Assembly (NCBI GenBank): GCA_037127255.1
Contig: JBANSL010000009.1
Coordinates: forward strand, 35,485,475-35,549,474
Length of the DNA: 64,000 nucleotides
Reading direction: 5' to 3'
Source: Persicaria tinctoria
Lineage: Eukaryota > Streptophyta > Magnoliopsida > Caryophyllales > Polygonaceae
Shown here: piece by piece, positions 32,292 to 43,695 of the stretch
How positions within the stretch are numbered: position 1 is the stretch's first letter
Layout: the number at the start of each line of letters is the position of its first letter
Position numbers and translations under genes: made by a program
Notes under the pieces: model-generated
Database searches by the model: none
Seen by the model: the letters and a program-made list of their open reading frames with translations, nothing else
Told to the model about the DNA's origin: nothing

Positions 32292-32640
32292 TTAAGCAAA
32301 TATCCTTGAATCTGAGCACTTTTGGGGAGCACAAAAGTATCGATCGCTGACAGAGGCGGAGGAGGAAGAGGAGGGCTCCTCCACCGCGATATCCGGCGTC
32401 GACATTCGTTTTTCCTTCCCCCAGAGCGGCGAATTAGACGACCGCGAGAGAGGCGAGGGTGATGGATCTAATTGCGAGAGAGGCAGTAATCCGGCCAACG
32501 AGATCCAAGGCGGAGTCCGGCCAGCGAGAACCGACGGCGCCGAGAGGAATAGCGGGGGACGAAGAGCGGCGGCATAGATGGAGGGGAGGAGGATCGATAG
32601 GAGACAGATATATGAGGAGGGGTAGGGCAATGTTAACGGA
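32292..32640. other. GC-rich, possible captured exon piece
   Basis: Open on both strands with Ser/Pro-rich translations. No domain was recognised. I regard it as cargo of the surrounding MULE-like element and not as a gene. Confidence 0.25.
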
Positions 32641-32775
32641 GAAGGCGGATGGACGTTGTGTATAGTTTTCTAATTAAACCAAAAACGTGTATAGTTTGCT
32701 AATTTGACCTAAAATTTGCGCCTGCAGCGCAAATTTTCTCATAAACGCTCATCTTTATCATTAACATATTCTTTA

Positions 32776-33415
32776 GGGGCGAAATCGGGTATATACCCAT
32801 GGAAACTTTATTAATTAGGTATATACCCATCAAAACTTCAAAATTGTTTATATACCCATCAAATCATTTAAATTTTGTTTGATTGTCCATAATATATTTG
32901 GTCGTGAAAATTAGATTGAAATTTAATTATATACTAAACTTAAATAATTAGAAAATTTATCACTTTACAATTATTGGATAGAAAATATAATTACATTTTT
33001 AATATAAAAGTTAAACTTCCACGTAATTATAATTATATTTTTATCCAATGATTTTATTTTGAATATCAAGTTTCATGGATAAGTTCAAAATAATTAAGTT
33101 ATAAAAATGACCATAAATCATAGTAAAGAAATAAAATACATATTTTTTTAATGTAAAATCACATCAAATTAGAAAAATTACTTAGTTTGAGAAATTGAAA
33201 TTAATGTCTCATTTTAATAATTATTTGAAAGTTAACTGATTTTGATATTTAAATAATTAAATTTGAATATTTTTTACATTTAATAGTATAAATTAAATAT
33301 ATGATGGACAATTAAATAAAATATAAATGATTTAATGGGTATATAAACAATTTTGAAGTTTTGATGGGTATATACCAATTAATAAAGTTTCCATGGGTAT
33401 ATACCCGATTTTGCC
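32776..33415. mobile_element. Long-TIR MITE, MULE-type (640 bp)
   Basis: Inverted repeats of about 120 bp begin GGCGAAATCGGGTATATACC on the left and, complemented, GGCAAAATCGGGTATATACC on the right. TATATACCCATCAAAA motifs repeat inside each arm. Flanks TATTCTTTA and TATTTTTTA match 8 of 9 bases, fitting a Mutator-type 9-bp duplication. The centre is AT-rich and non-coding. Confidence 0.85.
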
Positions 33416-33429
33416 TATTTTTTATGTCA

Positions 33430-34102
33430 TAATGTAAATCAAAAGAAGATAAAATGAATGAAGGAAGGCAATAAATACCTTTGAACTTTCAACTGGACGA
33501 ACCAACAAAGTCTCTCAACTCGGCACAAATAAAAGAAGGGAGATGATGAAGTCTCGAGATCACGGACGCGTATCCCTCAACACAACTAAATTGAAGTTTC
33601 CCGATAGTGATTTATAGGCAAGGAGGAAGATCACGGACGAGATCCCCAAAGCACAGCAGCACACGCGTATCCCCTTGGCAGGGAGATTCCCAGACACGTC
33701 GAATCGCTGGCAGCGCGTGCCTGACACGTCGTCCCATCCGCGAATTCACAGTGCACGTGCGCCCGCCTGCAGATTCTGAAGCGTGGATGCACGGTGCGCG
33801 ATTGCGCCAGTCTAAACCGCGGATGCAGCCTACGCGATTGCGTTTTTTATTTTTTTGACCGCGAATCCACATTATGCAATTACGAATTCTTTCCGTACAA
33901 AAGGCGAGAAAATCACCGTATAAATAGCATTTCCGTTAACATGGTGCATAATATAAGAGGTAATAGATATTTCATTTGATCACTACCCACTACAAAATAT
34001 ATGCCCCGTTTTATAGTTAACACATTGGGTGCATAATATTTGATATTAATCATGAGTAACATTTTGTACCCGTGAAATTTTACCCATCAACAGGCTTCAT
34101 CA
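33430..34102. other. Intergenic, no recognised feature
   Basis: A GC-rich patch (33600-33850) with repeated ACGCGATTGCG and GATCACGGACG words is open on both strands, but I cannot assign it. Confidence 0.3.
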
Positions 34103-35005
34103 TGTAAATCCGGTTGAAAAGTTCAAAAGCGTTTGAAATGGAAAGATTGACCTCGAAATCATTGAAACTCTCGATAGCGTTTATTCTTTTTAAAAATCCA
34201 AGTATCCCCTTTTAAAACCGTTCAAAATCTTCAAATTCAACGTTATTCAAGCAATTTCAGATCACGAGAGGTGGAATCATCCACATCTAAGGGCTAATAT
34301 CATATTTCCTTCCTAGGTTCCAAGTCATTTAATCATCATTCTCAACTCAACAATAATCATAAGGCAATAATCATATCACCCATAGATAGCTATCATAATA
34401 TCAACCACCTCCCATGTGGTAATTAATCTCAAAACGCCAACATTATAGTCTCAACAAGTCAAACATCTCAACCGCATAAATTGTCTAAAAAATATCACGA
34501 GTCATACTAAGATCTCAAAACAAGCCAAAATGGCGACAAAGTCCCAAAACATACTACGAGTCATAAAGTATCTCGACATCATACGAAAGGCATCACAAGT
34601 CTCAAGGGACATTACATCAAGCACATCAGCACGCAAGCCATGAGAATCGATCTCCGGCCACATCATCTCAGCACAGAATCTGCACAAAGAAAGCAATCAT
34701 AAGCACACAATCGCAGAGATACGCATCCATCCCAAAATATTAGACTACTAATGCTCACCACTAGCTCACGAGGTCACGGATAGGTCGACACTCGGCTAGA
34801 CATAAGACGATAAGAGCTCATCTACGACACTCCCATAACTTGCCCGAAGGCAATCCTCCGCCTCTCAAGTTGCCTCCTCGGGACTCCTCCTAAACCATTG
34901 GATCAGAAGTAGGGGTACCTCCGACCCGTACCTGGATTGCAAAATCCGAACAAAGGTATCCGACCTTCGAAACCTAACCCGGGTATTTATATCCGGGCCG
35001 TTACA
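34103..35005 (-). repeat. Probable gypsy solo LTR (~900 bp)
   Basis: The minus strand runs TGTAACGGCCCGGATATAAA to CCGGATTTACA, the plant gypsy TGTAACGGCCC-type LTR with TG...CA ends. No internal sequence follows on either side; another LTR starts 34 bp to the right. Flanking pentamers (CATCA, ATAAA) do not match, so the borders or its solo status are uncertain. Confidence 0.5.
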
Positions 35006-35039
35006 ATAAATCATTTTCCAAAGTTTCCCAAACTCTTAA

Positions 35040-35954
35040 TGATACGAGATTAGCCGTAGGATGGCCCGATCTTTGACAATCAAGACTCAAAGACAAGAAC
35101 GGAAGCAAAGACTCAAGAACAAGAACAAAATGCAGCAAGCCTCGAAACAAAGAAACAATAAAGACTCGACCGATAAGGACTGATTCGAACTAAAATAGAA
35201 CGAGGCAAAGACCTCAGGCCTTCGTAAAGGGTAGAAACCAAATACCAACGACTATAAAGCTCACATCTACAACCTTACACAACCAAGCGGACAACTTGGA
35301 GGCACAAGGATGGGACTTGTGATTACTGGATCACCAAGCTCTCGCGAGGTTGACGAACTCAGAGCAAACCACGTTAGATCTATAACCAATTTGCAATCGA
35401 TGAGCAACGCTACGAATCGATTGACTTTCTCACAGATGTGTTTCACACAAGAACTGTAAATTTCAATAATGGAAGACGTCTGAGTTACAGTGGAGGAATC
35501 AGCCGTCAATATATAACCTAGGGCTGATTTAGATGGAAAATAATAATTAAAAGAATAATTAAAAATAACCCCTAAATTAACTAAAATAGCTTAAGTAAAT
35601 TCCCATCTAAAACAGTGACAACATCAAATAATGTGATTTTCGGCAAAGGTCTAGGTCGAATCTGGAAAAACCTTCAACATCAAAGTTGTATATATCTTCC
35701 TCCCCGTTCCGACAAGGTATGGCACAATCCAATCCGATTAATATTGAATTTGTACGACTCATTTTACTGAGCCGTCGAAAAGCTGTCAAACTGCTGAACG
35801 AATCTTAAAAACGTCAAACTTCCACCTTTGGACCTTCTCCAATGGTGGAGCCTTCTTCTTCCTCTTTAGAATGACATCATTCTCACGAGCTCGAATCATA
35901 GGTCCATCCCCAAGTATAGGTGTGTCCGAAGGTGTCTTGGATGGTCCCGCATCA
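35040..35954 (-). repeat. 3' LTR of the second gypsy element
   Basis: Plus-strand TGATACGAGATTAGCC...GTCCCGCATCA, with inverted TGAT/ATCA ends. It matches 39913-40856. Confidence 0.85.
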
Positions 35955-36722
35955 TTCCCCCTTTCTTGAAAAGGATTCGACCTCGAATCCAAGGTCGCAT
36001 AAGATTCCGCAAATGTATCCACACGAACTCCTGGATCAAATACCTCATGCCAATGGAAACTCCTCTCAAGGCCCTTGGAGGTCACTGCAACACCAAGAAA
36101 AAAAGCATTATTAGTGCACAAGTCATATTTCCTATCATCGTCATTATATACTAACGTAATATGCACTTTAGCGTGTTCAGTGATCTCTAAGTGTCCATCT
36201 TTCTTAGACACTAACAACACAGGCACAACACATGGACTCAAACTTTCCATAATGTATCCCTTGTCCAACAGTTCATGGACTTGAGATTGAACCTCCTGAG
36301 TTTCAGTGAGATTCATTCTATGCAGGCTTATTAGGCAATGCAGTCCCTGGAATGAGATCGATTTGATGCTCAATTCCTCTGACAGGGGGTAGTCCTGCTG
36401 GTATGTCCTCGGGGAAAACATCCTTATACTTTTCAATAAGAGATAGGATGCGAGGAGGGAGGGTAGATCTGAGCTCCTCACTCAACATATTCAACCTTTT
36501 GCATAGGAGCATGAGGGTTGTTTCGCCATCCGCAAACTCGTCCAAAAATGTACTCTTGGAAGCCAAAAATACACCCTTAGGCCGAGTAGGGGTAGACACA
36601 TGGCTCGACTGAGCCTCCTTATCTAACTCACCTTTACTTACCTTCCGCTTCTCAATCTCATCAGCCACCTGGGTTGGCATCATACTTGTTAGTAAAGCCA
36701 TCATGCAAGACCTTACGATCAA
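35955..36722 (-). pseudogene. Truncated RT and C-terminal tail of gypsy pol
   Basis: Overlapping minus frames (36722-36318 and 36481-35955) give the region before RT (ILSLIEKYKDVFPEDIPAG, LPPVRGIEHQIDLIPG) and the first RT block (ELLDKGYIMESLSPCVVPVL, then VSKKDG). Directly after this comes EITEHAKVHITLVYNDDDRK and a Ser/Pro/Glu-rich tail near the LTR. Palm motifs, RNase H and integrase are missing, so a large internal deletion joined RT to the 3' end. One frame break lies near 36320. Confidence 0.75.
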
Positions 36723-37062
36723 ACTGCCAAGGACGACCTAATAAGATATGACAGGCTTGCATATGTACTATATCACATAACACATCATCTTCATAACGTC
36801 CTATATTGGTATGCACTTTGACTTGCATATTCACTTTCAAATTACCACAGTCGTTCATCCAATGCAATCTATAAGGCTTAGGATGCTGAATAGTAGGAAG
36901 GTGTAATTTATCAATCATCTCTCGACTAGCTAAGTTACAACAACTTCCCCCATCAATGATCACATTAACCACTTTACCCTTAACTAAGCATCTAGTATGA
37001 AATAGATTCTCACGTTGATTGTCATCACATGGTGCAGGAACAACAATTAAGACTCCTAACAA
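36661..37062 (-). pseudogene. Gypsy aspartic protease region (second element)
   Basis: Contains VNVIIDGGSCCNLASREMID (DGGS in place of DSGA/DTGA, common in this gypsy group), then YRLHWMNDCGNLKV, VLCDIVHMQACHILLGRPWQ and FDRKVLHDGFTN. These are the active-site, flap and LLGRPW blocks of the retropepsin. The join to the gag frame on its right is out of frame. Confidence 0.8.
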
Positions 37063-37270
37063 TTAATGATTCTCCATGTTCATAATCAATGTCATCATCA
37101 TCCTCATCATAGGTAAGCAGATTAAGGGTTTGATCATTATCATTAGCATGCTCTTCATTTTCATCACAAGAATTGTCAGACACATATTCACCCAAGTGAT
37201 TAATCATGAGAGTTTTCTTATTGGGACAATCCTTCATAGTATGACCTCTACCCTGACATTTAAAGCACAC
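37025..37270 (-). pseudogene. Gag zinc knuckle (second gypsy element)
   Basis: CFKCQGRGHTMKDC fits CX2CX4HX4C, followed by PNKKTLMI and an acidic DENEEHANDNDQ stretch. It lies between the gag core and protease and overlaps the protease frame. Confidence 0.8.
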
Positions 37271-37559
37271 AATGTCCCTAGATCTAGTAGTAGAGGGGTT
37301 AGGATTACTCCCTTTGGGACCAGTAGATGTCCCAGACGAATCTCGTCCTGTCCAAGACGCCTTACCCTTGTCAGCAGCTGTAGGGTTGGTTCTGCCATCT
37401 CCTCTCCCAGGGGCTTGGTTTGGCCGAGAGGTGTAACCGCCGTCAGACCGCCCTTGGGGCTGTTGTGTCCGGTTTTGGCGCCAAGGTTAGGGCTGTCCGC
37501 TCATCCATCTTCCGCCTTGGTTCCTGTATCTATCTCCACGTTCAACATTAATAGCCAAA

Positions 37560-38582
37560 TGCAACAATAGTAGGAGTAGAGTAAGGAAAGCAATCAATGT
37601 CCTGAGCTAAGGCGGGATGCAAAATGCGAAGAAACCTAGCATTTGTATCCTCATGATGTTCAACAACATTTTCTCGTGCCATGGTTTCTTGCATAATATT
37701 AAAGGTTTCCTCAACAGATTTATTACCTTGCTTAAGGTTCTATAGGCGTTGCCTAAGCTCTCTAGCATAGTGTTGAGGGACAAGCCTATTTCTCATTAAA
37801 GCTTTCAATTGGTTCCAAGACGCGATAGGCGCATCAAGGGCTCTTCTTCTTTCCTTCATCAAATTATCCCACCAAATAAGAGCAAACCCTTGAAATTCTA
37901 ATGAAGCCAATTGAACTTTCATAGGTCCAGAAAAATTGTGACAGTTCAAGATTTGTTCCATTTTAGTTTCCCAGTCTATATATGCATCTGGATTTGTCTT
38001 GCCATCAAATGAAGGAATTTTTACCTTAACCTTACCTATGCCGTCCTGATCAGGATCTCTAGGCTCACGGTATTGGTAACGCCCTCCTCTGTCGTTCCGC
38101 CTCGGGCATTGATCCCAATAGTCCTCCTCTTGGAAGTCATCATCACGCTCCGAGTAGTAGAACTCCTCCTGGAAGCCACGGCCTCTACCTCTCCCTCGTC
38201 CATGTCCTTGCGCCTTAGCAAATCCATTATTTCTGCCATTTCTCTCCCCTCGTGGAGAGTTGTTCTCTTCAAAGATAGGATTATGCAAATTAAGGTTAGG
38301 ATTAGGATTAGGATTATGATTAGGATTGTGGACTTCCCTGTCATCATTAGGCATCTCATCACGCCGGTTATTACCTTGACCACCAAGGTTATTAGAACTC
38401 GTTGGTCTAGCCTGCAAGGCCGTCAACTTATCCATCATTGTTGCCAAGGTGGCGTTGAGAGTGTTCATTGTGTTATTGAACATTGCGACGGATATAGTTG
38501 CTTCGGAATTGTTGTCATCGTTGCCATTGTTGGCATTGGTCCCGTTGTTCACCTGCTCGTTAGACATTGCAAATAAAGACAA
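37560..38582 (-). pseudogene. Gag core of the second gypsy element
   Basis: A 280-codon frame (38582-37740) starts MSLFAMSNEQVNNG and has an Asn/Arg/Gly-rich region with RGRGRGRG. The gag core follows: VKIPSFDGKTNPDAYIDWET, QLASLEFQGFALIWWDNL and SWNQLKALMRNRLVPQHYAR. After a stop at 37740 the gag text continues (VEETFNIMQETMARENVVEHH and an RFLRILHPAL-like end) to about 37570. It would form virus-like particles. One stop separates the two parts. Confidence 0.82.
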
Positions 38583-39912
38583 ACACGGAACTATGTCAAG
38601 ATTAGCAAATAAAACAACTCACAATGTGTTTCTCTCGCACACTTCTCTCTAATTGGTTATGACAAGCTTGTTGGGGCAATCCGCTTTGGGCAAATCAACA
38701 CTCAAGCAAGGACTTAACAATCAAAAGAGAGTAATCAAGAGAAAGGACAAAGAAACAAGCAACAAGGGACTCAACAAGAGCAATAACACTCGACAAAAGT
38801 TGGACAACCAAGTCGAAATCGACTAGAGGGGGTCGAAATTGACCAAAGGTAGATTCGACACAAACTGTAACGAGGTTGGGGGTGTCGGTATGGGGTCGGT
38901 ATGGCCTCTGCAGTACTCGACACACAAAAATAGGAAAAGAAAATGAAAGAAAAGAAAGAAAAACTTGGATTTTTACCTCTTTTTGATTTAAACCCTTAGT
39001 ATGGATGTTGTAGTTGCAAGGTAGGGCTTAAAAAAAATTTATGGTTTGGGAGGTATGTGTTTGAGACTTTCGACTAGGGCTATAGGATTTCACCAAAATT
39101 GGTCCTTGGAAGTTCCTGCACTAGATCTCAACAATCCTTTTTTTTTTTAAAGCTTACTTTTGCCCCTAGTGAATTTTATCCTCCTATGACTAAGCTTTGA
39201 ATGTAATTTTTTTTTTTTTGAAATATGGGACTGTTTTTTTTTTTTTTTTACTAATGCAAGAAACTATCTATGAAATAAAAGGACTCTTGAAAATTTAAGC
39301 TATGGTGAAAGAGAAATAAAATATGTAGCCCTAATGAAATATATATAGGTGATGGTTTGGCTAAATATGGTAAATAAATCTATCTATGCCTTTCATAATC
39401 TATGATAGAAAATATGAGATATATCTACCACAAATTTGAACAAATTAAATAAGGCAATTAAATAGATAAATATAGGATAGAACAAGATAACCAAAGATAG
39501 AAAGCAAACCCTAGTTTGTGAATTGCTTCGGCCGATCAATACCAATTTGACTTAAATATGCCTATTGTGGCCACAATTGGTAATTGACTCCAATGTCGGC
39601 TGCAATTGGCTACTGTGGCAACAATTTGGCTTTAACAAGGCTACAGTGGCTACGTGGTAATTGACTTCACCAATAATGTCGGTTGCACTACGGTCCTAAT
39701 TGGCTTCAATGGTTGCTACTGGTCTCGGCTTGGGATGTGTTTGGGGCTAAAGGAACCACAACAATCACAAACAAAGGTTAATGCAATCAATTCAAAAATT
39801 CAAGAAATAAAAATCAAGAACAAAAAAGACTCTATTTTTTTTGTAGGTTTTGTGTTTAGAGAATCAAAAGACACAACTTTTGATGTCGGAAATCAAATCT
39901 CTGATGTCAATT
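38583..39912 (-). other. 5' untranslated region of the second gypsy element
   Basis: Non-coding leader between 5' LTR and gag. It contains several poly-T runs (about 39140, 39210, 39235) and near 39580-39720 a loose repeat of GGCTACNGTGGC/CAATTGGC words. No domain. Confidence 0.6.
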
Positions 39913-40856
39913 TGATACGGGGTTAGCCGTAGGATGGCCCGATCTTTGACAATCAAGACTCAAAGACAAGAACGGAAGCAAAGACTCAAGACCAAGAACA
40001 AAAACGCGGCAAGACTCGAAACAAAGAAAAAATAAAGACTCGACCGATAAGGACTGAATCGAAACAAAATAGAACGAGGCAAAGACCCCAGGACTCCGTA
40101 AAGGGTAGGAACCAAATACCAACGACTATAAAGCCCGCCTCTACAACCTTACACACCCAAGCGGACAACTTGCAGGCACAAGGAGGGGACTTGTGATTAC
40201 TGGATCATCAAGCTCTCGTGAGGTTGACGAACTCAAAGCAAACCAAGTTAGATCTATAACCAATTTGCAATCGATGAGCAACGCTACGAATCGATTGACT
40301 TTCTCACAGATGTGTTTCACACAAGAACTGTAAATTTCAATAATGGAAGACGTCTGAGTTACAATGGAGGAATCAGCTGTCAATATATAACCTAGGGCTG
40401 ATTTAGATGGAAAATAATAATTAAAAGAATAATTCAAAATAACCCCTAAATTAACTAAAATAACTTAAGTAAATAAAGTCTCTAAAAATAGCAACACTTA
40501 AGTAAATTCCCGTCTAAAACAGTGACAGCATCAAATCATGTGATTTTCGGCCAAGCTCTAGGTCGAATCTGGAAAAACCTTCAACAATAAAGTTGTAGAT
40601 CTCTTCGTTCTAGTTCCGACAAGGTATGGCACAATCCAATCCGATTAATATTGAATCCGCACGACTCATTTTACTGAGACGTCAAAAAGCTGTCAAATTG
40701 CTGAACGAATCATAAAAACGTCAAACTTCCACCTTTGGACCTTCTCCCGTGGTGGAACCTTCTTCTTCCTCTTTATAATGACATCATTCTCACGAGCTCG
40801 AATCATAGTTCCATCCCCAAGTATAGGTGTGTCCGAAGGTGTCTTGGATGGTCCCG
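39913..40856 (-). repeat. 5' LTR of the second gypsy element (end truncated)
   Basis: Matches 35040-35954. It ends at GGATGGTCCCG, missing the final CATCA, where an unrelated sequence begins. A short duplication around ACTTAAGTAAA (40462-40505) makes it longer. Confidence 0.82.
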
Positions 40857-42863
40857 TATAACTTAAATTTCAAGTTAATTCAACTCGTATTCAAAACAAT
40901 TTTCTCAAATCATACTTGTCCAAATCAAGAGGAAGTATCAAATTTTCTAAGTCAGCCCAAAATCTTCCTTTATCAAAATATTCCGGCATTTTGGTTTTTC
41001 CAAACACAAATTCTTAAAAGACATTTTCGAAGACTTGAAATCCTTCTTTTAATTAATTTATCATCAATAAATATAATTAGCAAGAACATCAACTATTTTT
41101 ATTAATAATTCATTTCCAAGAATCCCAAAATCACCTATGTGAATTATAACACAATACTTACCCCAAAAATAACACTTTTAAAATAATTTCATACTATAAA
41201 ACAATTCCAGAAATTATATTTTCATAAAAATCAGAATTATCATCTCAAAATAATAACACAACTAAGTAGTTATTATCATATAATTCAACATATACATATA
41301 ATCATCATACAACATAAATTGACCAAATGGATATAAAGGAGAAAGCATAACCCAGTACGCCCAACCATCGATACCCAGATTCAAGCCTAAAAGCTTACCC
41401 AACTCAGTTCTCATAAAAGGAAGGAGGAAGGGGATCCGGTTGCCCCAAACTCTCCTCAACATGAAACCCGGCTCCCAGCTCTTATAACCCAGAAGGGAGG
41501 TTTTGACCCGGCCCAAGCTATGAAAGAAATAAAAGAGGAGATCCAAACTCGGGAATCAAATTAGGCCCAAGCCCAACAAGGAACAAAAGAGAGAAGCGTC
41601 GTCTTCAACCATCGGCTTAGAACAGAGGCAACGGAAAGAAGGAACGATAGAAGGAAGGAGTAGAACTCAGGCTAGGAGGCTCCATTCGGCCTGAGATTTT
41701 GCCCAGATGGTCGGAATAAAATTTCGACCACAACTTGACTGATAACAACAAAGTGACACAAGGAACGGAGGGGAAACAGAGTGTAACGGCCCGAGATTAT
41801 GATTCCCATATTCGAGGGATGAAACCCCTCGTTGGGATCTTGCGCCCTGAGTATAGGTTGGAGGTTTAAAACCGAAAATGTGTAGTTGAAAGTGGGATTT
41901 CGCACCCAAATCCGAAAGGTCTGTTGGAGGCCCCGGGGTTAACCCCTGTACCTATTCTAAGTCTACAACGCGGAAAACCCTTTTATCAAACAAAGGACAT
42001 AAGTTCTTAAAACGATACAACCAGTGCCACGGCGGAGCCAGGTCAAAACAGAGTATAAGTAGGAAGATATCCAAAAGGCATGAATCTGGTGAAGTCATGG
42101 TTCAAACACTCACTCTCCGCCATATGAATGGACCCCGTCATAACAGCACAAAATCAAGCAGTGGATCGGCTACCTGAAACTATACCACCAAGTCAGGCCC
42201 AGAGTCCGCATACGGGTCCTCTGATCGCGCTGAGTACATATAATACGCCTATACCTAGAATAAAGGATGCCTTCATGTAGTACTTAAATATTAACCAAGC
42301 TATCATGCTCCTAATTCATATATGCAAAATATGAAGTAAGGCCTTAACAAAGAATACCAAGTGGTATATCCCTCTTCTACCACTACCCCCCTTCCAGATA
42401 GGGTGGAGACTGGCCAGTTCAATGCTATACCATATCAAATCTGATCATCAGATTGTATCTCATGCTCATCTCATATCTCGTGATATATATAAATGACTTA
42501 AGGAGGACAACATCCGATGAAGTTGGGCTGCCCTATGACCCTAGCAAGGACTCTAGGACTCATAGATAACGGTCGTTCTATATTAAAACGCATACAGCAC
42601 AAGATTGCTCATTCGTAAGTGCAATTCCTAAGCATGATACTACATGACATGCTTTGATTCATGTGCAACACCTACATACTATATTACACATTAGGCAGGA
42701 GGTATTGGTTACAAAGTAAGCCCCGGAGGTACTTACCTGGCTAGCAGATCGACAACAGAAAAATCTAGCACACAGTAGTCACAATCACAGAGTATCACCT
42801 AGTACATAATGGAATATACATAAGTCTACATCCAACTATTAAGCACTCAAGCACACCTCAATC

Positions 42864-43695
42864 TAGTGGCGGAGCCAGGAATCTCGGCTAGGAGGTGCTA
42901 AAAAAATTTCGTAAATTTTTTTTTGGTGTATACTTATTAAGAAGATTTTTTAAAAAAATATATTGAAAATACACTAAAATTGCGATTTTTTAAAATGTAA
43001 ATTACGAAGAATTACTTTTAAAACAATATTGAGAGAAAAGGTTTAATGTATAATTTAAACCTAAAGATGAAATTTTTTAATGAAATAGTTGATAGAAACA
43101 AAAAAATATAGGGAGAAATGAAAAGGAATTAATGATATAGTAAAAAAAAAAAGTAAAGGAATTGGGATTTTTAAGAAGATTTTTTAAATAAATATATTGA
43201 AAATACACTAAAATTGTGATTTTTTAAAATGTAAATTACGAAGAATTACTTTTAAAACAATATTGAAAGAAAAGGTTTAATGTATAATTTAAACATAAAT
43301 ATGACATTTTTTAATGAAATAGTTTATAGAAACAAAAAATATAGAGAGAATTTTTAATGAAATAGTTGATAGAAACAAAAAATATAGGGAGAAATGAAAA
43401 AGCATTAGATAGTGAAACAAAAAATATAGGGAGAAATGAAAAAAAATTAATGATATAGTAAAACAAAAAAAAAAGAATTGGGATTTGAACCTAAGGCCTT
43501 TTGATTTTGATTCTCCTTCCCACATTCCTTTACCACTTAAGCTAGATAACATTCTTTATTCAAATATCATTAAAAGATGTTATATTATCTTAAAAATACT
43601 AAATATATTCAAAAAAAAATTAATTTTTTATTTTATTTTTTTTCCAACAAGGGGGGTGCTCGAGCACCCCCAAGCACCCCCTGGCTCCGCCCCTG
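42864..43695. mobile_element. hAT-like non-autonomous element (832 bp)
   Basis: Ends TAGTGGCGGAGCCAGG and CCTGGCTCCGCCCCTG are inverted repeats of 16 bp with two mismatches, of the hAT CAGNGGCGGA type. The expected 8-bp duplication is poor (CCTCAATC against CCAGACTC), so it is old. Inside, a 160-bp segment is repeated at an offset of 234 bp (42937 and 43171). Near the right end the minus strand has TAGGTTCAAATCCC, a pol III B-box-like sequence. Non-coding. Confidence 0.72.
42937..43404. repeat. 234-bp direct duplication inside the hAT-like element
   Basis: TTAAGAAGATTTTTTAAA and the next ~150 bp recur at 43171 with few changes. A third partial copy of the AATAGTTGATAGAAAC end occurs near 43361. 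Confidence 0.8.

Larger units (their letters stand above)
29155..32760. mobile_element. Large MULE-like (Pack-MULE-type) element, tentative
   Basis: The left end (about 29190-29250) reads GGCCAAATTAGCCAAATATA with CAAAACTATACACAACC. The complement of the right end (about 32650-32745) reads GGTCAAATTAGCAAACTATA with AAAACTATACACAACG, so the ends are inverted repeats. The right end also shares GAGAAAATTTGCG with the left end of the element at 24431. Inside are minisatellites (29330-30340) and GC-rich exon-like patches (31140-31400, 32030-32640) that may be captured gene pieces. Possible flanking repeats TTATATTAAC and TTATCATTAAC are imperfect. No transposase was found. Confidence 0.45.
35040..40856 (-). 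mobile_element. Second Ty3/gypsy element, RT-IN core deleted
   Basis: The LTRs 35040-35954 and 39913-40856 are near-identical except for a ~36-bp local duplication in the right one. The minus strand gives gag with zinc knuckle, protease and the first part of RT, then jumps after VSKKDG to a C-terminal tail next to the 3' LTR. The purine tract AAAGGGGGAA abuts the 3' LTR. The right LTR lacks its last 5 bp and meets another LTR at 40857. The sequence left of the 5' LTR (minus TTGACATCAGAG) may be a diverged Met-type primer site. Gag and protease wording fit chromovirus-like gypsy elements, tentatively; no chromodomain was seen. Confidence 0.82.

Noticed and set aside
33607..33872. Overlapping plus and minus frames of about 85 codons
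   Set aside because: Both strands open because of GC-rich words repeated locally; no domain.
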